From Myxococcales bacterium (GTDB taxonomy: Bacteria > Myxococcota_A > Polyangia > Polyangiales > Polyangiaceae): 64,000 bases of DNA. The stretch is from assembly GCA_016212965.1 (NCBI GenBank), contig JACRDA010000346.1, positions 17,391 to 81,390 of the forward strand, written 5' to 3'. Below are positions 31,484 through 39,031 of the stretch, in pieces. A program made the translations under genes and the position numbers. The notes beneath the pieces are model-generated. The model worked only from the letters and a program-made list of their open reading frames with translations, did no database searches and had not been told where the DNA came from. The stretch's first letter is position 1, and every line of letters starts with the position of its first letter.

Positions 31484-33601
31484 TCACTTCTGGTGACAGC
31501 TGTTGCACTCGAAGGGGTTCTCGAAGCGGTAGGGGGCGCCCCACGTCACGGCGACCTGGGCGAGGTGACACGACACGTCGCTGCACGAGCGCGTGCCGGG
31601 GTCGTAGCTCGCGCTGCCGAGGTCGAAGCTCGTCGCCAGCATCGGCACGGGCGCCGTCGTGAAGGCCACGGTGCGCTCGCCGTCCACGTGGCGCGTGTGG
31701 TCGGCGATGGGCACGGGCGCGTAGACCGACCAGCCGTAGGTGGCCGGGGCCGTGCTGCGCGTGCGCGTGCCCTCGGCCGTCACGGTGGCGGCGTGGCAGC
31801 CCGTGCACGCCATCGGCTCGGCACCGTGGAGCCAGCCGTGGAGGTTCTCGTTGCCGCCCGCGTCGATGTACGAGTGCGAGTCTCCGACGCCCGCGGCGAC
31901 CTCGGGGCTCGCGGTGCGGGGCGGGAAGCCGTGACAGCCGCCGCACGAGAGCGTGTCGCCCCAGCTCGGCGTGCGATACGTGCGCGCCAGCGTGACGCCG
32001 TAGCTCGGGTACTGGATCGGGTAGCCCGCGAACGGCAGATCGACGCCCGGCTCCGGGACGGGACCCGGGGCGTCCACGCCCGCCGCGCTGTGGCAGTACA
32101 CGTCGCTGCAGGTCCCGCCCTCCGTGTAGCGGAGCCCCTCGGCGTCGACGGCCACGGTCGCGCCCGGCTGGTAGCTCGCCGTCCCGAGGTGCATGGCCCG
32201 GAGCGAGCCCGGCGCTGCGCCCGCGGGCGACAGCTCCACCTCGGCCTGCCCGCCACCCGCGTTGTCGATGCCGTTCGCGTGGCTCGCGAGATCGAGCGGG
32301 TGGCAGTTACCGCAGTCGAAGGCGTACGCCGTCCCGGCCGGCATGAGCTGCGCCGTCGCTCCGACCCCGCCGTAGCTCGCGGAGGTGGGCAGCGCTGCGA
32401 AGTGGACGAGGTGGCTCCCGGTGGCCGGCGGCGCGCCGTGGCAACCGTCGCACGGACCGTTGGTCGCGACCTGGAGCAGGCCGTCGATGTGCAGGCCCGC
32501 CGCGACGTCGATGGTCCCGGTCGTCCCGTCCATCGTGCCGGGGTGGCAGGACTCGCACGCGTCGTTCTGCGGGTGAGGCCCCGGGGGCGGCGCGCCGTGG
32601 CAGGTCCCACATGCGGCCTGCGAGCCGTCGACCAGCGTCCACTCCGGGGTCGTGTTCGTGCCGCCGCTGAGCGTCGCGCCGTGGCAGTAGGTCGCGGCGC
32701 AGGTCGCGAGCGCGCGGTCCCAGCTCGGCGCGACCGCGTGGGCCTGCGCGAGCACGCCCCACTCGAGCTCGGCCGGCGCGGCGTCGCGGTGGGTCGGCTC
32801 GTCGGCCGAGGTCGGCACGCGGTGGCACTCCTGGCACAGGACGGCACGCCGGATGGCGCCGTCGCGCAGGTGCGACGCGTGCGCGCCGACCTCGACGGCG
32901 GTCGTGTCCGTGAGACCTCCGACGGAGGTCGGGGGCGCCGGATGTCCCGCGCTCCCGTGGCACGAGGAGCAATCGGGCGTGACGTCGACGACGCCGTCGA
33001 CGTGCTTGCCGCCGGCGATGTCGATGGCGCCGCTCGTGCCGTCCATCGTCTCGGGGTGGCAGTCCTCGCAGCGGTCGCGATCGGGGTGGGGCGCCGGTGG
33101 CGGCGCGCCGTGGCAGCTGTCGCAGCCCGTCTGGCTCCCGTCGACCTCGGTCCAGACGGGGCTCGTGGTGGTGCCGCCCGCGAGCGTCGCGCCGTGGCAG
33201 TAGCTGCCGGCGCACGTGGCGTCCGCGCGCTCCCAGCTCGGCGCGGCACCGCTCGCGCGGGCGAGCGCGCCCCAGGTGACCTCGGCCGGCCACGCGTCGA
33301 GGTGACCCGGATCGGTCGGGCTCCACGGCACGACGTGGCATTCGCCGCACGCGACGGCCGCGCGGTAGCTGCCGTCCACGAGGTGCGCCTGGTGCGCTCC
33401 GACCTCGACGGCGTCGGTCGCGCTCGCACCCGAGAGCGCGCCCGGTGGGGCCGCGTTGTCGGCGCTGCCGTGACAGCAGCTGCAGTCGGCACCGCCCGCG
33501 ACCGGCCCGTGCTCGGCCGCGGGGTCGCAGCCGAGCAAGGCGAGGCCGACGCACGCGCACAGGGCGAGCGAAAAGCCCGAGGTCGTCGTGCGCTGGCTCA
33601 T
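31484..33601 (-). CDS. 17-haem c-type cytochrome lipoprotein (CX4CH/CXXCH family)
   Basis: A 705-residue predicted lipoprotein (GLALLGCDP). I count 17 haem motifs: 13 CXXCH and four CX4CH (CAGSYCH, CAATYCH, CSDVYCH, CSDVSCH). This mix is typical of the Geobacter CxxxxCH...CXXCH domain family (GSu_C4xC__C2xCH). The first ten motifs form two five-haem modules like those in the neighbouring 20-haem protein. The last seven are spaced differently, with larger loops, ending in CNSCHQK at the C-terminus. The ATG at 33601 overlaps the TGA of the upstream cytochrome gene. Haems would be attached in the periplasm; location at the outer membrane is inferred from the lipobox. Confidence 0.92.
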   Translation of the reverse strand: MSQRTTTSGFSLALCACVGLALLGCDPAAEHGPVAGGADCSCCHGSADNAAPPGALSGASATDAVEVGAHQAHLVDGSYRAAVACGECHVVPWSPTDPGHLDAWPAEVTWGALARASGAAPSWERADATCAGSYCHGATLAGGTTTSPVWTEVDGSQTGCDSCHGAPPPAPHPDRDRCEDCHPETMDGTSGAIDIAGGKHVDGVVDVTPDCSSCHGSAGHPAPPTSVGGLTDTTAVEVGAHASHLRDGAIRRAVLCQECHRVPTSADEPTHRDAAPAELEWGVLAQAHAVAPSWDRALATCAATYCHGATLSGGTNTTPEWTLVDGSQAACGTCHGAPPPGPHPQNDACESCHPGTMDGTTGTIDVAAGLHIDGLLQVATNGPCDGCHGAPPATGSHLVHFAALPTSASYGGVGATAQLMPAGTAYAFDCGNCHPLDLASHANGIDNAGGGQAEVELSPAGAAPGSLRAMHLGTASYQPGATVAVDAEGLRYTEGGTCSDVYCHSAAGVDAPGPVPEPGVDLPFAGYPIQYPSYGVTLARTYRTPSWGDTLSCGGCHGFPPRTASPEVAAGVGDSHSYIDAGGNENLHGWLHGAEPMACTGCHAATVTAEGTRTRSTAPATYGWSVYAPVPIADHTRHVDGERTVAFTTAPVPMLATSFDLGSASYDPGTRSCSDVSCHLAQVAVTWGAPYRFENPFECNSCHQK

Positions 33602-35781
33602 GGCAGGAGCTCCACGACGCCGTTGACGTGCGTGCTCGGCAGCACGTCGCCCGGCAGGGGGTGACAGGTGACGCAGATGGGGTCGTTCACGTGGGGCAGC
33701 GCCGGTGGGAAGTCGTGACAGCTCCCGCACGGTGCACCGCCGCCGACCCAGTCCGGCGTCACGCTCGCGCCCCCGCTCACCGTCGCGCCGTGACAGTGGG
33801 TCCCGGCGCACGTCCGGGTGACCGGGTCCCAGCTCGGCACGGCCCCGAACGCCGTCCCGACCGGCCCGCCGAAGGTGATCTCGGCCGGCGCGGCGTCCAT
33901 GTGCGTGCCGTCCTTCGGGTCCGACGGCACGAGGTGACACTCGGAGCAGGCGTAGGCCGCGTGCAGGAAGGTCTCCCGCACGTGCGCCTGGTGCGCGCCC
34001 ACGGCGACGTCGTTGGGATCGCTCGAGCCCGTCGTCGACACGGGTGGAGCGGCGTTTTCCGCGCCTCCGTGGCAGCTGCTGCAGCCGAGGTCGCCCACGT
34101 CGACGACGCCGTTGACGTGCTTGCCACCCGCGACGAGCACCTGCCCCGTGTCGTCCACGGTGTCCGCGTGGCACTTCCAGCACTCGCTGCGGGGCGGGTG
34201 CGGGCTCGGTGGCGGCAGGCCGTGGCAGGTGCCGCAGGCCGCCTGGCCGGTGCCGACCTCGGTCCACACCGGTGTGGTGAGGCTGCCTCCCCCGAGCGTG
34301 CTGCCGTGGCAGTAGACCGCGCTGCAGGTCGCGCTCGGGCGGTCCCACCCGGGGGACGAGCCGTCGGCGAGCGGCAGCACGCCCCAGACGACCTCGGCCG
34401 GCAGGCCATCCATGTGGGTCGTCTCACCCACGCTCGACGGGACCACGTGACACTCCTGGCAGGGGATCGGCCCGCGCAGGCTGCCGCCGGCGACGTGCGC
34501 CTGGTGAGCGCCGACGCCGACGAAGGTGGTGTCGCTCTCGCCGGTCGTGGCGCTCGGCGGGGCCGCGTTGGCTGCGCCGCCGTGGCAAGCGTTGCACGCG
34601 GAGGCGGGCACGAAGTCCGCGACGCCGTTCACGTGGTAGCCGCCGGCCACGTCGAGCCCGCCCGCGGGGTCCATCGTGAGCTGGTGGCACGCCTTGCAGT
34701 CGGAGCTCGCCGGGTGGGGCGGCGGTGGCGGCAGGCCGTGGCACGCGCCGCAGAACGCCTGCGTCCCGTCGACGACGGTCCAGGTCGGTGTGGCCACGAG
34801 CCCGCCCCCGAGCGTCGCCCCGTGGCAGTACACGTCGCTGCAGGTCTCGGCGTCGCGGTCCCACGTGGGCGCGAGGCCCGGCCCGGTGGCAGTGACGCCC
34901 CAGACGACCTCGGCGGGGGAGGCGTCCTGATGGGTCGGCTCCTCGAGCGTGGTCGGCACGACGTGGCACTCCTGGCAGGGGAACGCGAGCGCGAGGGGGC
35001 CCTGTCGCACGTGCGCCTGGTGCGCCCCCACGGTGACCTCGCTCGTGGCGCTCGCGCCCTCGAGCGATCGCGGCGGCGCGGCGTTCTCGGGCCCGCCGTG
35101 GCAGCGCGCACAGAGCTCGCCCACGAGCTCGACCGAGCCGTCGAGGTGCGTGCCGGCCCCGAGATCGATCACGAGCGCGCCGTTCTGCACCATCACGCCG
35201 GGGTGGCAGGTCCCGCAGTCGCCGTCCTCGGGGTGGGGCGCAGGCGGCGGGGCACCGTGGCAGCCGTCGCAGCCGAGTGCGCCCGCGGGCTCGGTCCAGC
35301 TCGGTGTCACCGCGACCCCGCCCGTCAAGGTGGCGCCATGGCAATAGGTGCCGGCGCAGGTCGCCTCGGCGCGGCTCCACACGGGCTCGGCCGACGCGGC
35401 CGACGCGAGCGGCCCCCAGGTGATCTCGGCCGGTGCGGCATCGAGGTGGCCGGGATCGTCGAGCCGTGCCGGCATGACGTGGCACTCGGAGCACGCGACG
35501 CCAGCGCCGAGCGCACCCGGCTGCACGTGCGCCTGGTGCGCGCCGACGGCGAGCTCGGTGGTGGCGGTCGCGCCGTTCGTCGCGCGCGGCGGCGCCGGAT
35601 TGTCGGCCCCGCCGTGGCAATCGCTGCAGCTGCCGCCCGAGAGCGAGGTCGGCGCGGGCGGATCGGCCTTGCAGCCGAAGGCCCCCGCGGCTGCAGCGGC
35701 AAGCCCGAGCCCGAGTCCGAGCGCCCGCGCGCGCGTGGCAGCCCGCCGGGTCACGGCTCGATTCCTGGTGTCATGGGACAT
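33598..35781 (-). CDS. 20-haem c-type cytochrome lipoprotein, four five-haem modules
   Basis: A 727-residue predicted lipoprotein (AAAAGAFGCKA). It has 20 haem motifs in four tandem modules of about 170 residues. Each module reads: CXXCHG, a GAHQAHV segment, CXXCH, CX4CHG, CXXCHG/D, CXXCH, then H-V/L-N/D-G-V. Four motifs are CX4CH (CAGTYCH, CSDVYCH, CSAVYCH, CAGTHCH). The extra conserved His in GAHQAHV could be a distal haem ligand. It belongs with the GSu_C4xC__C2xCH family known from Geobacter. The ATG at 35781 is 13 bp after the 13-haem gene; the stop overlaps the next cytochrome. A long string of haems suits electron transfer over distance. Confidence 0.93.
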   Translation of the reverse strand: MSHDTRNRAVTRRAATRARALGLGLGLAAAAAGAFGCKADPPAPTSLSGGSCSDCHGGADNPAPPRATNGATATTELAVGAHQAHVQPGALGAGVACSECHVMPARLDDPGHLDAAPAEITWGPLASAASAEPVWSRAEATCAGTYCHGATLTGGVAVTPSWTEPAGALGCDGCHGAPPPAPHPEDGDCGTCHPGVMVQNGALVIDLGAGTHLDGSVELVGELCARCHGGPENAAPPRSLEGASATSEVTVGAHQAHVRQGPLALAFPCQECHVVPTTLEEPTHQDASPAEVVWGVTATGPGLAPTWDRDAETCSDVYCHGATLGGGLVATPTWTVVDGTQAFCGACHGLPPPPPHPASSDCKACHQLTMDPAGGLDVAGGYHVNGVADFVPASACNACHGGAANAAPPSATTGESDTTFVGVGAHQAHVAGGSLRGPIPCQECHVVPSSVGETTHMDGLPAEVVWGVLPLADGSSPGWDRPSATCSAVYCHGSTLGGGSLTTPVWTEVGTGQAACGTCHGLPPPSPHPPRSECWKCHADTVDDTGQVLVAGGKHVNGVVDVGDLGCSSCHGGAENAAPPVSTTGSSDPNDVAVGAHQAHVRETFLHAAYACSECHLVPSDPKDGTHMDAAPAEITFGGPVGTAFGAVPSWDPVTRTCAGTHCHGATVSGGASVTPDWVGGGAPCGSCHDFPPALPHVNDPICVTCHPLPGDVLPSTHVNGVVELLP

Positions 35782-35794
35782 GCGGCGGACGGGG

Positions 35795-37747
35795 TCACTC
35801 GTTGGTGCATTCGTTGGAGCAGCCATCACCGTCGACCTTGTTCCCGTCGTCGCACGCCTCGACGCCCTCGAGCACGCCATTGCCGCAGGCCTGGCAGCCG
35901 AAGGAGTTGTTGCCGCCGCCCCAGTCGTAGTTCTCCCAGTCCTGGCCGTGGCCGTGGCAGGTCTGGCAGCCGCCGCAGTACGCGTGCCAGTCGTAGGCTT
36001 CGAGCCATTGCGCGTGACAGGTGCTGCACAGGCCCGTGGCCCCGCCCCAGTCCACGCTCGCGGGGTCCGAGCCGCCGGGCGGAGGATTGGCGCCCGGTGT
36101 CACCGTCACGATGACCTCGCGTGTGGCGCCGAAGGTGTTCCAGGGCGGCCCGGTCCACGCAGCGCCCGGCCGTACCCCGTCGTCGACGAAGGCCTTGCCG
36201 TCGACGACGTCGCGGATCGCGTAGGGGTTGCCGGCCGGGTTGTTCGCCGAGTACGAGCCGTGCGGGTCGTGGCACACCGTGCAGTCGACCTCGGCCCCCG
36301 GCGCGTCCGAGTACCCGGCCCAGCCGCGCTTCGAGTCCCCCCCGTGGGTGCTGTGCGCCCAGGTGTAGCTCGTCCAATAGGGCACCGTGACGTACTCGCA
36401 CGAGGCGAAGGGGCGCAGGCCCGAGGCGAGCGTGAAGCCGCCGCTGCAATCGGCCGACGGGTTGTCGCAGGGCACGCCGCTCGGGTCCACGCGAATGACG
36501 GACGTCTCGACGCCCGCCGGCATCCGTGTGTCGGTGGGACCCTCGCCGCCCGCGTGACAGCGCAGGCAGAAGTTGGTGGTCGTGCCCGCCCACGGCTGGG
36601 TCGTGTCGTCCGGGTCGGCGAGCTTCTGGCCCGCCGAGGGATTGTGCGCGCCGTGGCAGCTCAGGCACTCGAGCTTGGCGCCGCTCGCGGCCTGATCGGC
36701 GTCCGACAGATCGTGGTGCGAGTTGACGAAGCGCAGCGTGCCCTCGGAGCCGAAGCACCAGTCGCCGTACCACTCGTTCCAGGCGAGGGTGCCCGCGAAG
36801 CGGCTCGCGACCTCCGGCGGTGCGAAACCGCTCGCGAAGGGGTCGAGCGGCGTCGCCAGCCGGGCGGCGCCGTCGCCGTCGTGGCAGCGGGCGCAGAAGG
36901 TCGACAGATCGGGGTCGGACGCGAGGTCGCTCGGCCGCTCGAAGGTGACGAGCGCGCCCGTGTCCGGATCGAGCAAGTCGACGCGCCCGTCCGCGTGCGT
37001 CGCGACGTCGTGGCACACGAGGCAGTCGGCGTCCGATACGGGGCTCTGGCGCAGGTGCGCGTGGCTCGTGCCGACGGGGTACTCGCCGACCATGGCGCGG
37101 CGCCCGCCGAGCGGTGTGCCGTCGCCATTGTCCTGCGCGAGCGCGTGGCAATCGGTGCAGGAGCTCGGCAAGAAGCCCTTGTCGTGCCGGTGGCAGAAGG
37201 TGCAATCCATGCCGACGTTGTGGCCGTTGTCGGCGCTGCCGTCGTTGCGATGATAGGCCGTCTGCGTGTGGCAACTCTGGCAGATGCCGTCGTAGGGGGT
37301 GCTGCCCGTCGGGAAGGCGAAGTGCTGCGGCCGCTGCTGGAACACGGCGGGCTCGAGCGCGGCCGGCACGTACTTCGCCGTGTCGGCGCGCACCAGGCTC
37401 CGGTTGTCGGCGCTGACGCCGCCCGGATGCGGGTCGGCGCTCGCGTGCCGGCGGTGCGGGTCGTGGCACGAGCCGCAGTCCACGATCGTCGTCCCGCCAT
37501 TGACGTTGTGGAGCGCCACGTCGGCCATGCTCGCGGCCTGGCCGGTCGGGTTGTGGCAGCTCTTGCAGACCACATCCTGGTCGAGATCGCGCGGCAGGAG
37601 CGGATCGACGTCGGAGTGCGAGGCGTGGCAATCGCGGCACGCGATCGTGTTCGAGGCGTCGTGGGGCGGGTCGAAGGCGCGTGCGACCCCACCCGCGACG
37701 GTGAGGAGCAGGCCGAGCGCGGCGCCGAGGGCGAGAGGACGCGACAT
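35795..37747 (-). CDS. 13-haem secreted c-type cytochrome with C-terminal DUF4215-type repeat
   Basis: A 650-residue protein with a cleavable signal peptide (LLLTVAGGVARAFD). Thirteen CXXCH motifs are spread over residues about 37-610 (for example CRDCH, CKSCH, CQSCH, CTFCH, CLSCH, CQTCH). Several free His (HHDLSD, HSTHGG, RRHASADPH) may act as sixth ligands. The last roughly 30 residues (ACGNGVLEGVEACDDGN, then DGDGCSNEC) are the myxobacterial disulfide repeat (TIGR02232/DUF4215), usually found on exported surface proteins. AAGGAGGGC inside the NHL gene end supplies the ribosome site; the gap to that gene is 3 bp. Confidence 0.93.
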   Translation of the reverse strand: MSRPLALGAALGLLLTVAGGVARAFDPPHDASNTIACRDCHASHSDVDPLLPRDLDQDVVCKSCHNPTGQAASMADVALHNVNGGTTIVDCGSCHDPHRRHASADPHPGGVSADNRSLVRADTAKYVPAALEPAVFQQRPQHFAFPTGSTPYDGICQSCHTQTAYHRNDGSADNGHNVGMDCTFCHRHDKGFLPSSCTDCHALAQDNGDGTPLGGRRAMVGEYPVGTSHAHLRQSPVSDADCLVCHDVATHADGRVDLLDPDTGALVTFERPSDLASDPDLSTFCARCHDGDGAARLATPLDPFASGFAPPEVASRFAGTLAWNEWYGDWCFGSEGTLRFVNSHHDLSDADQAASGAKLECLSCHGAHNPSAGQKLADPDDTTQPWAGTTTNFCLRCHAGGEGPTDTRMPAGVETSVIRVDPSGVPCDNPSADCSGGFTLASGLRPFASCEYVTVPYWTSYTWAHSTHGGDSKRGWAGYSDAPGAEVDCTVCHDPHGSYSANNPAGNPYAIRDVVDGKAFVDDGVRPGAAWTGPPWNTFGATREVIVTVTPGANPPPGGSDPASVDWGGATGLCSTCHAQWLEAYDWHAYCGGCQTCHGHGQDWENYDWGGGNNSFGCQACGNGVLEGVEACDDGNKVDGDGCSNECTNE

Positions 37748-37750
37748 GGC

Positions 37751-38728
37751 TCACTGCCCTCCTTCGGGCGCAGCGAAGCGCGCGATGCGGTGGTTCTCCG
37801 CGTTGGCGACGACGAGCGCGCCGTCCGGCGCGAGCTCGACGTCGAGCGGCAGGTAGAGCTCGCCGGGGCCGCGGCCGAGCCGGCCGTGATGCGCGAGGTA
37901 GCCGCCGCCGTCGGCGTCGAGCACCTGCACGAGCGCGAGGCGGCTGTCCGCGGCGTACACCCGGCCGGCGCCGTCCGTCGCCACGCTCTGCAGCCGGACG
38001 AAACGCCCCTGCCAGTCCGCGTCGAAGGCCTCCATGCGCTCGCCGAGCTGCCGGAGCGCGCGGCCCTCGAGATCGAGCACGACGACGCGGCCGTTGCCCT
38101 GGTCGGCGACGTAGAGCTCGCCCGTGGCGGTCCCGTCGGCTCCGAGCTGGCTCGTGACCGCCACCGCGGCCGGGAACCGGAAGGGTGAGGCGTCGCCCGC
38201 GCCCTCGATGACGCGCACGAGCGCCCGCGACGCCGTGTCGTAGACGCGCACCGCGTCGGCGGCGCTGTCGGCGACGTACAGCTGCCCGGCCGCGTCGAGC
38301 GCGAGGTCGTTGGGCATGCCGATCGCGCCCGGGCCGATCGCGTGGAGCAGCCCGCCGGTGGGCCCGTACACCTCGACGGCGGCGCGGTCGCGCGACCCGA
38401 CGTAGATGCGGCCGGCCGCGTCGACCACGACCCCGAGCGGGCCGCCGAGGCCCTTCAGCTCGGCGACGACCGCGCCTTCGTCTTGCACGAAGACAGAGCC
38501 CACCTTGACGTCGCTCACGTAGAGCCGCCCGTCGGGACCGTGGGCGAGCCGGGTCGGGTACTCGAGCGCGTGCTCGACGGTGAGCGCGCTGCAGAGCGGG
38601 CCCGGCTCGATGCGCACCGTACCCTCCTCCGAGCGCGGGGGCGCGTGGGTCGAGGGCGCCGGTGCCGAAGTGCAGGACCCGAGGGCGAGGGCCGCTGCTC
38701 CCAGTACGTGACGATGGCAAAGTCGCAT
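37751..38728 (-). CDS. NHL-repeat beta-propeller lipoprotein, first gene of cytochrome operon
   Basis: A 325-residue predicted lipoprotein (GAAALALGSCTS). The mature part is a six-bladed NHL propeller: recurring blades contain patterns such as PTRLAHGPDGRLYVSD, PNDLALDAAGQLYVADS and PLDVELAPDGALVVANAENH. NHL proteins often accompany multihaem cytochromes in electron-transfer clusters; they may act as scaffolds. Start chosen at the ATG before the signal peptide; no Shine-Dalgarno sequence is visible. A TAGCTT about 170 nt upstream and two hairpins suggest a structured leader. Confidence 0.88.
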   Translation of the reverse strand: MRLCHRHVLGAAALALGSCTSAPAPSTHAPPRSEEGTVRIEPGPLCSALTVEHALEYPTRLAHGPDGRLYVSDVKVGSVFVQDEGAVVAELKGLGGPLGVVVDAAGRIYVGSRDRAAVEVYGPTGGLLHAIGPGAIGMPNDLALDAAGQLYVADSAADAVRVYDTASRALVRVIEGAGDASPFRFPAAVAVTSQLGADGTATGELYVADQGNGRVVVLDLEGRALRQLGERMEAFDADWQGRFVRLQSVATDGAGRVYAADSRLALVQVLDADGGGYLAHHGRLGRGPGELYLPLDVELAPDGALVVANAENHRIARFAAPEGGQ

Positions 38729-39031
38729 GGCGGACGAGATCACGTCGCAATGGGTAATGCCGCGCCCACCCCTCGCGGCCGATGAATGAATGAACCCGGT
38801 CGGCGAGCAAGAAGCGCGCCGCACCCGCGATTGCGAAGATCGCGGCGGCGCGCGCGCGAAATCGTCGCGCGGCCCCGCGAACGGTTTGCGCCGCAACGAA
38901 GCTACTGCGCCACGGGTCGCACGCGGACGCGAGCGTGCATGACGGCGCGCAAGTCTCGCCTTCTCTTAGTTAGAAGCCGATCACGCGCGCGACGACGGCC
39001 CGCTCGTGCGGTCCCACGGCGGCGGGCTCGC
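38729..39031 (-). promoter_or_regulatory. Leader/promoter region of the cytochrome operon
   Basis: No gene is seen in these 303 bp. On the minus strand TAGCTT (38904-38899) is a possible -10, which would give a leader of about 165 nt. The leader holds two perfect 7-bp stem-loops: CCGCGAT/ATCGCGG (38825-38845) and CGCGCGA/TCGCGCG (38853-38871). Further upstream CTTCT/AGAAG (38960-38976) flanks an AT-rich loop and may end transcription of the nucleotidyltransferase gene. Confidence 0.4.

Noticed and set aside
31484..37747. Regular repeated short DNA units that could suggest a CRISPR array or satellite
   Set aside because: The repeats are codons for haem-binding motifs within long coding frames, with irregular spacing and no unique spacers.
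38870..38940. A sigma-54 promoter for the cytochrome operon
   Set aside because: TGGC and TTGC occur on the minus strand, but the distance between the GG and GC is about 15 bp rather than the required 10.
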